Shown here: positions 1-5,278 of the stretch, in pieces
Position numbering within the stretch: position 1 is the stretch's first letter
Layout of the letters: each line of letters starts with the position of its first letter
NCBI GenBank assembly: GCA_045597845.1
Contig: JAZLKZ010000113.1
Coordinates: 1 to 13,282, forward strand
From: Colimorpha sp045597845
Lineage (GTDB): Bacteria > Bacteroidota > Bacteroidia > Bacteroidales > P3
Reading direction: 5' to 3'
DNA length: 13,282 nt
Program-made: the position numbers and the translations under genes
Notes under the pieces: generated by a model
Databases searched by the model: none
Told to the model about the DNA's origin: nothing
The model's input: the letters and a program-made list of their open reading frames with translations, nothing else

Positions 1-159
1 GTTCGTAACATGCCGAAATGGGAACCCGCCCAATGCGACGGAAGCCCTGCATCGTGCTGGATCATCCTCAACGTCTATTTCCATCGTGGCAACGTCGGCG
101 CCTCAACAAGCACATACTACAACTCAGACGAAATTATCATTAAAAGAGTAAACCATTAA
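1..159 (+). CDS. TonB-family protein, C-terminal fragment (5' end outside window)
   Basis: Frame 1 is open from the first base to TAA at 157-159 and gives 52 residues. They begin VRNMPKWEPAQCDGSP and continue with WIILNVYFHRG. The pattern MPKWxPxxxxGxPxxxxxxLxVxF is typical of the TonB C-terminal domain, where a periplasmic protein contacts the TonB box of an outer-membrane receptor; many Bacteroidota also use this fold in regulators and other envelope proteins. In this copy the usual basic stretch after GxP is replaced by ASCWI, so it is somewhat divergent. The upstream domains, and hence whether this is an energy transducer, lie outside the window. A strong hairpin terminator follows 36 bases after the stop, so the transcript probably ends there. 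Confidence 0.7.
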   Translation, partial: VRNMPKWEPAQCDGSPASCWIILNVYFHRGNVGASTSTYYNSDEIIIKRVNH

Positions 160-195
160 ACCAAATTCGGTTGATTGCTCACTTGAACATTTTGT

Positions 196-226
196 AGAGA
201 CGCAAAATATTGCGTCTCTGCTTTTT
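196..226 (+). terminator. Rho-independent terminator after the TonB-domain gene
   Basis: A perfect 10-bp stem (AGAGACGCAA at 196-205, TTGCGTCTCT at 210-219) closes an AATA loop and is followed by GCTTTTT. It lies 36 bases past the stop codon at 157-159. Almost the same palindrome recurs after alaS at 4340-4359, so it may be a dispersed genomic element that also works as a terminator. Confidence 0.8.
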
Positions 227-317
227 ATCGCAGATTTTTACATTTTCCAGCACCTATTTTCGACAAATTCCACAAAAATCCGCAGACAAAATCGCGGATT
301 TTTACATTTTTCCGCAC
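227..317. repeat. 27-bp direct repeat pair with internal hairpin
   Basis: The 27-nt segments 227-253 and 291-317 match at 24 of 27 positions and share the core GATTTTTACATTTT. Their starts are 64 bases apart. Between and into the second copy lies an inverted repeat, AAAAATCCGC (274-283) with GCGGATTTTT (294-303) around a 10-nt loop. Read on the minus strand this ends in five T and could terminate the minus-strand gene at 457-816. No reading frame here looks coding. Confidence 0.6.
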
Positions 318-339
318 TTTGAGAAGGGAGAATTTAAAA

Positions 340-375
340 CCTTGACCTTGACATTAACCTTGACATTGACCTTGA
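340..375. repeat. CCTTGA hexamer tandem array (6 units)
   Basis: Six consecutive hexamers follow the pattern CCTTGA, CCTTGA, CATTAA, CCTTGA, CATTGA, CCTTGA. A shorter run of the same hexamer appears after the GroES-like gene (1555-1572), so this is a recurrent intergenic repeat of this genome. No function is evident. Confidence 0.8.
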
Positions 376-388
376 AAACCGGACATTT

Positions 389-454
389 TACTCAATTCTC
401 GATTACATTGTACTCAATTCTTAATTACATTTCACTCAATCACAAATTACATTT
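389..454. repeat. 22-bp tandem repeat, three phased copies
   Basis: Copies at 389-410, 411-432 and 433-454 are exactly 22 bases each and share ACTCAAT in the first half and ATTACATT in the second. The third copy is the most diverged. The array ends two bases before the TAA (read on minus) of the gene at 457-816, so it would be transcribed as the start of that gene's 3' untranslated region. Confidence 0.75.
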
Positions 455-456
455 GA

Positions 457-816
457 TTATTTTTCAACCACTTGAATTCTACCGCCAGGGGTATTAGATC
501 GGAATTCGGGGGCGTAGAGGCACTGCATGGTGGCTACGCCTGAGTAGAAGGAGCCAGAGGCGTTCACCCAGAGGTCGTACTCGACGAGATACTGGCCTTT
601 GTTGAGGCGATCGATGTAGCAGGAGGTGGAGCTGTTTTCCACAGAGACATAGTAGCGCAGTCCGTCGTTCCCAAACAAACTCCGAGCCAAAGGATACACT
701 TCGCTATAGCTGCCATTACGACACGAATCTATCACAATCTGCCAAGGGTCGTTTTGCTGGGCAGAAACAGAGAAGCAAGAAAAGATGAGGACGAAGAGGA
801 TATTGAGACGTTTCAT
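457..816 (-). CDS. Small secreted protein of unknown function
   Basis: This gene encodes 119 residues starting with a clear Sec signal peptide: MKRLN, a hydrophobic stretch (about residues 5-18) and a likely signal peptidase I site after SVSA at residue 19. The mature part would be about 100 residues, periplasmic or secreted. It has three cysteines (32, 66, 99), so one disulfide is possible. The second half reads as alternating beta strands (YLVEYDLWVNASG, GVATMQCLYAPEF) and suggests a small beta-rich domain. I do not recognise the family. The gene stands alone on its strand, with a Bacteroides-type -7 box about 90 bases upstream. The strong signal peptide supports the ATG at 816. Confidence 0.75.
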   Translation of the reverse strand: MKRLNILFVLIFSCFSVSAQQNDPWQIVIDSCRNGSYSEVYPLARSLFGNDGLRYYVSVENSSTSCYIDRLNKGQYLVEYDLWVNASGSFYSGVATMQCLYAPEFRSNTPGGRIQVVEK

Positions 817-837
817 CTAAATGAGTTTTAAGACAAT

Positions 838-885
838 CCGTGAACTGTGTGTAGGAATTTCCTAATTCCCAAGCACTACTCACGG
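838..885. other. Possible structured leader of the secreted-protein gene
   Basis: Two nested inverted repeats share a centre: GGAATT (854-859) with AATTCC (864-869) around TCCT, and CCGTGA (838-843) with TCACGG (880-885) outside it. The segment lies between the putative -7 box (906-913) and the start codon (816), so it would form in the 5' untranslated RNA. The pairing between inner and outer arms is imperfect, and no known riboswitch class is recognised. Confidence 0.3.
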
Positions 886-905
886 TAACCAATCACATTA
901 ATTTG

Positions 906-913
906 CAAAGATA
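906..913 (-). promoter_or_regulatory. Bacteroides-type -7 box for the secreted-protein gene
   Basis: Read on the minus strand these bases are TATCTTTG, a full match to the Bacteroidota -7 consensus TAnnTTTG, followed by CA. They lie about 90 bases upstream of the start codon at 816. No convincing -33 TTTG is present at the usual distance, so the call rests on the -7 element and position only. Confidence 0.5.
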
Positions 914-1028
914 GCAAAAAATATTGATTTATAGGAAGAAAAACATCGTTTACTTTGGACGAGGGAGGCGAGAGTGCTATATTTGGGCGAAGCAGTTAGA
1001 AAAAGAAAGGAGTTAAGATTTTTTTTCG

Positions 1029-1036
1029 TAACTTTG
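1029..1036 (+). promoter_or_regulatory. Bacteroides-type -7 box for the GroES-like gene (and perhaps alaS)
   Basis: TAACTTTG matches the Bacteroidota -7 consensus TAnnTTTG and is followed by CA. It lies about 160 bases before the start codon at 1195. A -33 TTTG is not evident. The predicted leader would contain both octamer arrays (1066-1188). Confidence 0.5.
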
Positions 1037-1065
1037 CATTTTTGTGAAATAAGGGATAGACATTC

Positions 1066-1121
1066 CAGATGTTCTGATATTCAGATGCTCAGATGTTCAG
1101 ATATTTTGATGTTCAGACTCT
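1066..1121. repeat. Octamer array of CAGATGTT type (7 units)
   Basis: Seven consecutive 8-bp units (CAGATGTT, CTGATATT, CAGATGCT, CAGATGTT, CAGATATT, TTGATGTT, CAGACTCT) run without interruption. The unit is close to the reverse complement of the AATCTGAA-type octamer in the array that follows, so the two arrays face each other as an imperfect inverted repeat. Confidence 0.75.
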
Positions 1122-1124
1122 ATT

Positions 1125-1188
1125 AATCTGATAATCTGTAAATCCGACAATCTGTAAATCTAATAATCTGAAAATCTGAAAATCCGTA
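1125..1188. repeat. Octamer array of AATCTGAA/AATCTGTA type (8 units) before the GroES-like start
   Basis: Eight uninterrupted 8-bp units begin AATCTGAT, AATCTGTA, AATCCGAC, AATCTGTA and end six bases before the ATG at 1195. The array occupies the place where a ribosome binding site would be, and no purine-rich Shine-Dalgarno is seen. The same unit is used in front of alaS (1588-1699). Confidence 0.85.
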
Positions 1189-1194
1189 AACATT

Positions 1195-1551
1195 ATGCAA
1201 AAGAACTTAGACAAGATTCACGTGGTGGGCGACCGTGTACTGATTCAGCTTGGCAACGCCGCCAAAAAGACCAAGAGCGGTCTTTACCTCCCCGCAGGAT
1301 ATCAGGAGAAAGAGGAAATCCAAACGGGATACATCCTCAAATGCGGACCAGGATACGCTTTGCCCAACATGGACATGGACGAGGACTGGAATCCCAAAGA
1401 CAAGGAACCCAAGTATTTGCCGCTACAAGTGCAGCCTGGCGACCTCGCCATCTTCTTGCAGAAAAGCGCCGTGGAAATCAAATACGACAACGAAAAATAT
1501 TTCATCGTTCCTCAAAGCGCCATTCTCCTTGTGGAACGGGAAGAGTTTTAA
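1195..1551 (+). CDS. GroES-like co-chaperonin paralogue (Cpn10 family, divergent)
   Basis: The 118-residue product starts with DKIHVVGDRVLIQ, the beta strand that opens Cpn10/GroES proteins, then KTKSGLYLPAG, matching the K-T-xx-G-I/L-x-L-P region that leads to the mobile loop. Next come QTGYILKCGPG (GroES: G-x-V-x-A-V-G-x-G) and VQPGDLAIFLQKSAVEIKYDNEKYFIV, matching VxxGDxVxFxxYxGxEVxxDGxxYLI. It is longer than standard GroES (about 90-97 residues) because of an acidic insert near residues 55-75 (MDMDEDWNPKDKEPKY). I infer a second, divergent co-chaperonin or GroES-fold protein. No GroEL gene lies next to it; alaS follows 152 bases later with no terminator between, so co-transcription is possible. 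Whether it works with GroEL is not visible from sequence. Confidence 0.72.
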   Translation: MQKNLDKIHVVGDRVLIQLGNAAKKTKSGLYLPAGYQEKEEIQTGYILKCGPGYALPNMDMDEDWNPKDKEPKYLPLQVQPGDLAIFLQKSAVEIKYDNEKYFIVPQSAILLVEREEF

Positions 1552-1554
1552 TAA

Positions 1555-1572
1555 CCTTGACCTTAACTTTAA
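1555..1572. repeat. Short CCTTGA-type hexamer run (3 units)
   Basis: CCTTGA, CCTTAA and CTTTAA follow directly after the stop of the GroES-like gene. They match the six-unit array at 340-375, which shows the hexamer recurs at gene ends. Confidence 0.5.
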
Positions 1573-1587
1573 AGGATTGAAAATTAA

Positions 1588-1699
1588 AATCTAATAATCT
1601 GACAATCTGATAATCTAATAATCTGACAATCTGACAATCTGATAATCTGACAATCTGATAATCTAACAATCTGTAAATCTGAAAATCTGAAAATCTTCA
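1588..1699. repeat. Octamer array AATCTGAY (14 units) directly before alaS
   Basis: Fourteen uninterrupted 8-bp units, mostly AATCTGAC, AATCTGAT or AATCTAAT, drift to AATCTGAA and AATCTTCA at the end. The array stops four bases before the ATG at 1704. It therefore fills most of the 152-base spacer and covers the ribosome binding position. Because it is a clean array it could change in unit number by replication slippage without altering the protein. Confidence 0.9.
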
Positions 1700-1703
1700 T
1701 ACC

Positions 1704-4313
1704 ATGACTTCGAACGAAATTAGATCGCAGTTTCTGAATTTTTTTGAAAGCAAAAACCACCACATCGTGCCTTCTTCGCCGATGGTGGTAAAGAACGACC
1801 CCACGCTGATGTTCACCAATGCAGGCATGAACCAGTTCAAGGACATCTTCCTCGGCAATGCCGCCGCCCCCTACCCTCGCGCCTGCGACTCGCAGAAATG
1901 TCTGCGTGTGAGCGGCAAACACAACGACCTCGAAGAGGTGGGACACGACACTTACCACCACACGATGTTCGAGATGCTGGGCAACTGGTCGTTTGGCGAC
2001 TATTTCAAGAAGGAGGCTATCGCCTTTGGCTGGGAGTTCCTCACCGAAGTCATGAAGATTGACAAGAACAACCTTTACGTCACCGTTTTTGGTGGCGACG
2101 AGAAGGAGGGTCTCGAAATGGACATGGAGGCCTACGGCTTCTGGAAAGAGCATATCGCCGAAGAGCGCATCCTGAAAGGTTCGAAGAAGGACAATTTCTG
2201 GGAGATGGGCGAACAGGGTCCTTGCGGTCCTTGCAGCGAAATCCACGTCGATCTGCGCGACCCTGAAGAGAAGGCCAAGGTGCCCGGCAAGGAGCTTGTG
2301 AACAAGGACAATCCTTTGGTTATTGAAATCTGGAACCTCGTATTCATGCAATACAACCGCTTGGCAAACGGCACTCTTGAACCCTTGAAGGCGAAACATA
2401 TTGATACGGGTATGGGCTTCGAGCGTCTTTGTATGGTAATGCAGGGCAAGAAGTCGAACTACGACACCGATGTCTTCCAGCCGCTTATTCAGGAACTTGC
2501 CCACAAGGCTGGCAAGACCTACGGAAACGACGAACAGACGGACATCGCTTTGCGTGTTTGCGCCGACCACCTCAGGGCAGTGAGCTTCTCGATTGCCGAC
2601 GGTCAGCTGCCCTCCAACGCCAAGGCTGGCTACGTAATCCGCCGAATCCTGCGCCGCGCCGTGCGCTACGGCTACACTTTCCTCGGATTCAAGGAGCCTT
2701 TCATCAACACCCTCGTTCCCACCCTCGTGGGACAGATGGGACACCAGTTCCCCGAACTGCAGAAGCAACAGGAGCTCATCCAGCGCATCATCCTCGAAGA
2801 AGAGCAGTCGTTCCTCAAGACCCTCGCCAACGGCATCAATCGCTTCGAGACCTATATTTCAAATCAACAAAGCAGCAAAGCAGCAAATCAACAAATCATC
2901 GACGGCGACTTCGCCTTTGAGCTTTTCGACACCTACGGATTCCCCATCGACTTGACGCAGCTCATGGCTTCGGAGAAGGGCTGGAACGTGGATATGGAGG
3001 GTTTCCAAAAGGGTCTCGCCGCCCAGAAGGAGCGTTCGCGCGCGGCTGCCGCCGTGGAGAACGACGACTGGGTGGAGCTAAAGGCCGGCGTTGAACAGAA
3101 GTTCATCGGCTACGACACGCTCGTTTCCGAAGTGGAAATCGTTCGCTACCGTAAAGTAAAGACCAAAGACCGTGAGTTCTTCCAGCTGGTGTTCGACCAG
3201 ACGCCTTTCTACGGCGAGGCTGGCGGTCAGGTGGGCGACAAAGGCACTATCTGCTCTTCCGACGAAGTCATTCCCATCATCGACACCAAGAAAGAGAACA
3301 ACCTCATCGTTCATATCGTCACCAAACTGCCTTCCGACCTCTCGCTCACTTTCAAGGCAGAGGTGGATAAGTGCAGAAGATTTGCCATTGAATGCAACCA
3401 CTCCTCCACTCACTTGTTGCACAAGGCTTTGCGCAACGTATTAGGTACGCATGTCAAGCAGAAAGGCTCCAGCGTTGACGACCAGCGTCTGCGTTTCGAC
3501 TTCAGCCATTTCGCCAAGATGACCAAGGAGGAAATCCGCGAAGTGGAGAAGCAGGTAAACATCGACATCCGCCACGCCATCGCATTAGAGGAACACAGAG
3601 CCATGCCCATCGCCGAGGCGCAGCAGTTGGGCGCCATGGCGCTCTTTGGCGAGAAATACGGTGAGTTTGTCCGCGTGGTGAAGTTCGGCGAAAGCGTCGA
3701 GTTCTGCGGCGGTACGCACATCGCCAACACGGGTCACATCGGTTCTTTCCGTATCGTGAGCGAAGGTGCCGTGGCTGCCGGCATGCGCCGCATCGAAGCC
3801 GTGACGGGTGCCGCAGCCGAGATGTATTGCAACAACATGCAAGACCAGCTCGACGCCGTCAAGGAGCTCCTCAAGAATCCCAAAGACCTCTCGGCTGCCG
3901 TGCAGAAACTACAAGACGACAACTCCGCGCTGCGCGCCGAAATCGCCAAGTTCCAGCAAGAGCAGGCCAACGCCCTGCGTCGTCAGCTACAGGAAAAACT
4001 GCAACAGAATCCCATCCTCGTAGAGCGCATGGATTGCGACCTCAACCAGTTGCGTGACGCAATGATGCAGCTCCGCAACGATTGTCCCGACATGGCACTC
4101 GTGCTTGGCTCCTCCTTTGGCGACAAGCCCTCGCTCTTGGTAGCCCTCGGACAGAACCGTGTGGACGCCGGCAAGAACGCCTCCAACATCGTACGCACCG
4201 CCGGCAAGGAAATCCAAGGCGGTGGCGGCGGCCAGCCTGGATTGGCTACCGCAGGCGGCAAGAACCTCGACGGCCTCGACAAAGCCATGGAGGTGGCGAA
4301 ACAGTTAGTTTAG
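1704..4313 (+). CDS. alaS: Alanine--tRNA ligase (alanyl-tRNA synthetase)
   Basis: The 869-residue product charges tRNA-Ala with alanine in the cytoplasm, using ATP. Class II aminoacylation motifs are present: the start MTSNEIRSQFLNFFESKNHHIVP-type helix, TNAGMNQFKDIFLG, KCLRVSGKHNDLEEVG and MFEMLGNWSFGDYF. The editing domain has HSSTHLLH (HxxxH) and FCGGTHI (CxxxH), the zinc-binding set that removes mischarged serine and glycine. The C-terminal C-Ala domain is marked by GGGGGQPGLATAGG. Length fits the family (about 870-880), so the gene is complete. The start at 1704 places the conserved N-terminal helix at residue 1. The linker near residues 386-399 (SNQQSSKAANQQII) is encoded by an 8-bp tandem repeat. 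The gene follows a GroES-like gene and ends in a strong terminator. Confidence 0.98.
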   Translation: MTSNEIRSQFLNFFESKNHHIVPSSPMVVKNDPTLMFTNAGMNQFKDIFLGNAAAPYPRACDSQKCLRVSGKHNDLEEVGHDTYHHTMFEMLGNWSFGDYFKKEAIAFGWEFLTEVMKIDKNNLYVTVFGGDEKEGLEMDMEAYGFWKEHIAEERILKGSKKDNFWEMGEQGPCGPCSEIHVDLRDPEEKAKVPGKELVNKDNPLVIEIWNLVFMQYNRLANGTLEPLKAKHIDTGMGFERLCMVMQGKKSNYDTDVFQPLIQELAHKAGKTYGNDEQTDIALRVCADHLRAVSFSIADGQLPSNAKAGYVIRRILRRAVRYGYTFLGFKEPFINTLVPTLVGQMGHQFPELQKQQELIQRIILEEEQSFLKTLANGINRFETYISNQQSSKAANQQIIDGDFAFELFDTYGFPIDLTQLMASEKGWNVDMEGFQKGLAAQKERSRAAAAVENDDWVELKAGVEQKFIGYDTLVSEVEIVRYRKVKTKDREFFQLVFDQTPFYGEAGGQVGDKGTICSSDEVIPIIDTKKENNLIVHIVTKLPSDLSLTFKAEVDKCRRFAIECNHSSTHLLHKALRNVLGTHVKQKGSSVDDQRLRFDFSHFAKMTKEEIREVEKQVNIDIRHAIALEEHRAMPIAEAQQLGAMALFGEKYGEFVRVVKFGESVEFCGGTHIANTGHIGSFRIVSEGAVAAGMRRIEAVTGAAAEMYCNNMQDQLDAVKELLKNPKDLSAAVQKLQDDNSALRAEIAKFQQEQANALRRQLQEKLQQNPILVERMDCDLNQLRDAMMQLRNDCPDMALVLGSSFGDKPSLLVALGQNRVDAGKNASNIVRTAGKEIQGGGGGQPGLATAGGKNLDGLDKAMEVAKQLV
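2861..2900. repeat. Octamer tandem repeat inside alaS (5 units)
   Basis: AAATCAAC, AAAGCAGC, AAAGCAGC, AAATCAAC, AAATCATC: five uninterrupted 8-bp units lie within the alaS reading frame. They encode a Gln/Ser/Asn/Ala-rich linker between the end of the catalytic half and the conserved DGDFAFELFDTYGFP segment. Since 8 is not a multiple of 3, gain or loss of one unit would shift the frame of an essential gene. Base composition here is AT-rich compared with the GC-rich flanks. Confidence 0.85.
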
Positions 4314-4332
4314 TGAACAGTGAACAGTGAAT
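4312..4332. repeat. AGTGAAC heptamer, three units, at the alaS stop
   Basis: AGTGAAC, AGTGAAC, AGTGAAT run without a gap and begin inside the TAG stop codon of alaS. Another short tandem repeat of a different period (7) placed exactly at a gene end. Confidence 0.6.
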
Positions 4333-4333
4333 G

Positions 4334-4367
4334 AAAAAAGAGACGCAAAATTGCGCCTCTTTTTTTT
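4334..4367. terminator. Bidirectional terminator between alaS and the MNT gene
   Basis: AAAAAAGAGACGCAA pairs with TTGCGCCTCTTTTTTT with a single A-C mismatch, followed by a T run on the plus strand. On the minus strand the complement ends in six T, so it can serve both convergent genes. The core is nearly the same palindrome as the terminator at 196-219. Confidence 0.85.
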
Positions 4368-4411
4368 CGAAACTGTTTTGAATTGTTTCAAGATTTTTTA
4401 TAGTTAGGAAA

Positions 4412-4708
4412 TCAAATGGCAATGCCTGTCCGAAGAATATCCTCATACAACGGCGAAGGGGTACTCTCTGCAATCAAGACAGGCTCGATGAGTGTTGTCA
4501 CGCCTAACGTATATTGCCACAATAAAGAAGTTTTCTCCAACCAATCCCCATCCAAACGTGACACCACAACGGCGACATCGATGTCACTCTCGGGACGAGC
4601 GACACCTTTGCTATAAGAGCCAAACAAATAGACTTTGGCATCCTTAAAGTCCTTCGAAATGGCATTCTTGTATTTCCTGACCAACTCTACAGCTTGCTCT
4701 TTATCCAT
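4412..4708 (-). CDS. MNT-type minimal nucleotidyltransferase (antitoxin-like partner of HEPN)
   Basis: The 98-residue product, read from the ATG at 4708, carries the signature of the DNA polymerase beta-like minimal nucleotidyltransferases: GSYSKG followed by SDIDVAVVV, giving the GSx10DxD pattern whose two Asp bind metal. A later acidic residue in LIEPVLIA sits where the third carboxylate is expected. In the studied MntA/HepT pairs the MNT protein adenylylates and silences the HEPN RNase; that role here is inference. The gene overlaps the end of the HEPN gene by 22 bases, so the two are translationally linked. An extended reading with a GTG start at 4747 exists, but the ATG at 4708 (MDKEQAVELV) fits the family start better. 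The 3' end faces the bidirectional terminator shared with alaS. Confidence 0.85.
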   Translation of the reverse strand: MDKEQAVELVRKYKNAISKDFKDAKVYLFGSYSKGVARPESDIDVAVVVSRLDGDWLEKTSLLWQYTLGVTTLIEPVLIAESTPSPLYEDILRTGIAI

Positions 4709-5028
4709 AACATCATTTCTTTTGTTGTACGAATCATCAATCCACACCTTTCAGGAGTCAACGTTTTTGCAATTTCTTCTTTATAAGTTGGATAACGTGC
4801 CTCAATATTCATTGGGATCATTTCGCTCAGAAAACGCTTTTGAATATCCGACATAGAGTCCAATATACGAGAACCTTCCGCCAATCTTAACAAATTGTGG
4901 ACATAAGGAGGTTCTTCCGACTGAGTTGAGCACCAATACGCCTTTAGTATCTTTTCCAAGACTTGGTGACACATAAACCCAACATACAGCCAACGTTTTG
5001 TAACAAACATTGCATCCGCTGTGTCCAT
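4687..5028 (-). CDS. HEPN domain protein, N-terminally shortened by an upstream stop (possible pseudogene)
   Basis: The 113-residue reading frame starts MDTADAMFVTKRWLYVGFMCHQVLEKILKAYW-like, which is the helical core of HEPN proteins encoded beside MNT nucleotidyltransferases, and continues with HNLLRLAEGS and NIEARYPTYKE, both typical of this subgroup. The usual first 17 residues are encoded upstream: an ATG at 5079 gives MTTEERVLYWV, then TAA (5044-5046), then LAEYD in the same frame. The family normally reads through this point without a break, so I infer a nonsense mutation. Translation might restart at the ATG at 5028 and give a shortened protein lacking half of the first helix. The classical RNase motif Rx4-6H of HepT is not seen. 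The downstream MNT gene overlaps by 22 bases. Whether a toxin is still made is uncertain. Confidence 0.75.
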   Translation of the reverse strand: MDTADAMFVTKRWLYVGFMCHQVLEKILKAYWCSTQSEEPPYVHNLLRLAEGSRILDSMSDIQKRFLSEMIPMNIEARYPTYKEEIAKTLTPERCGLMIRTTKEMMLWIKSKL

Positions 5029-5079
5029 GTCATATTCTGCAAGTTACACCCAATATAATACACGTTCTTCTGTGGTCAT
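5029..5079 (-). pseudogene. Detached N-terminal codons of the HEPN gene with in-frame TAA
   Basis: Seventeen codons read MTTEERVLYWV, stop, LAEYD and run straight into the ATG of the shortened HEPN frame at 5028. The stop is TAA at 5044-5046, codon 12. A single substitution, for example GAA to TAA, would explain it. A possible -7-like sequence (TAATATTG on minus, 5125-5132) lies about 45 bases upstream, which places the original start in a plausible transcript. Confidence 0.65.
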
Positions 5080-5207
5080 ATAATACGCTTTATTTTATAA
5101 CGAAACACTTCAATTATTATTGCACAATATTACAATAAAAAAAGAATGCCATATATAGCCGATTTCAACAGGCAAACCAAACAAATGTTTTTTTTTGTTG
5201 TTTTGCT

Positions 5208-5240
5208 GCAAAAGAAAAAGGGTGGCGCATTGCGCCACCC
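5208..5240 (-). terminator. Terminator of lipoprotein cluster B
   Basis: A perfect 9-bp GC-rich stem (GGGTGGCGC at 5220-5228, GCGCCACCC at 5232-5240) with a 3-nt loop is followed on the minus strand by TTTTTCTTTTG. It lies 38 bases after the stop of the last cluster gene at 5279. Confidence 0.85.
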
Positions 5241-5278
5241 CAAAATCAAATTATAATGAAAAAAAACTTCTCTTAGTA

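Noticed and set aside
1066..1699. CRISPR-like array suggested by regular repeats
   Set aside because: Units are 8 bp with no spacers and no cas genes nearby. These are simple tandem repeats.
1584..2768. Long minus-strand open frame (394 codons) opposite alaS
   Set aside because: It is antisense to the well-supported alaS gene, and its last part (SDCQIIRL repeats) is simply the translated octamer array. Codon-shadow effect of a GC-rich gene.
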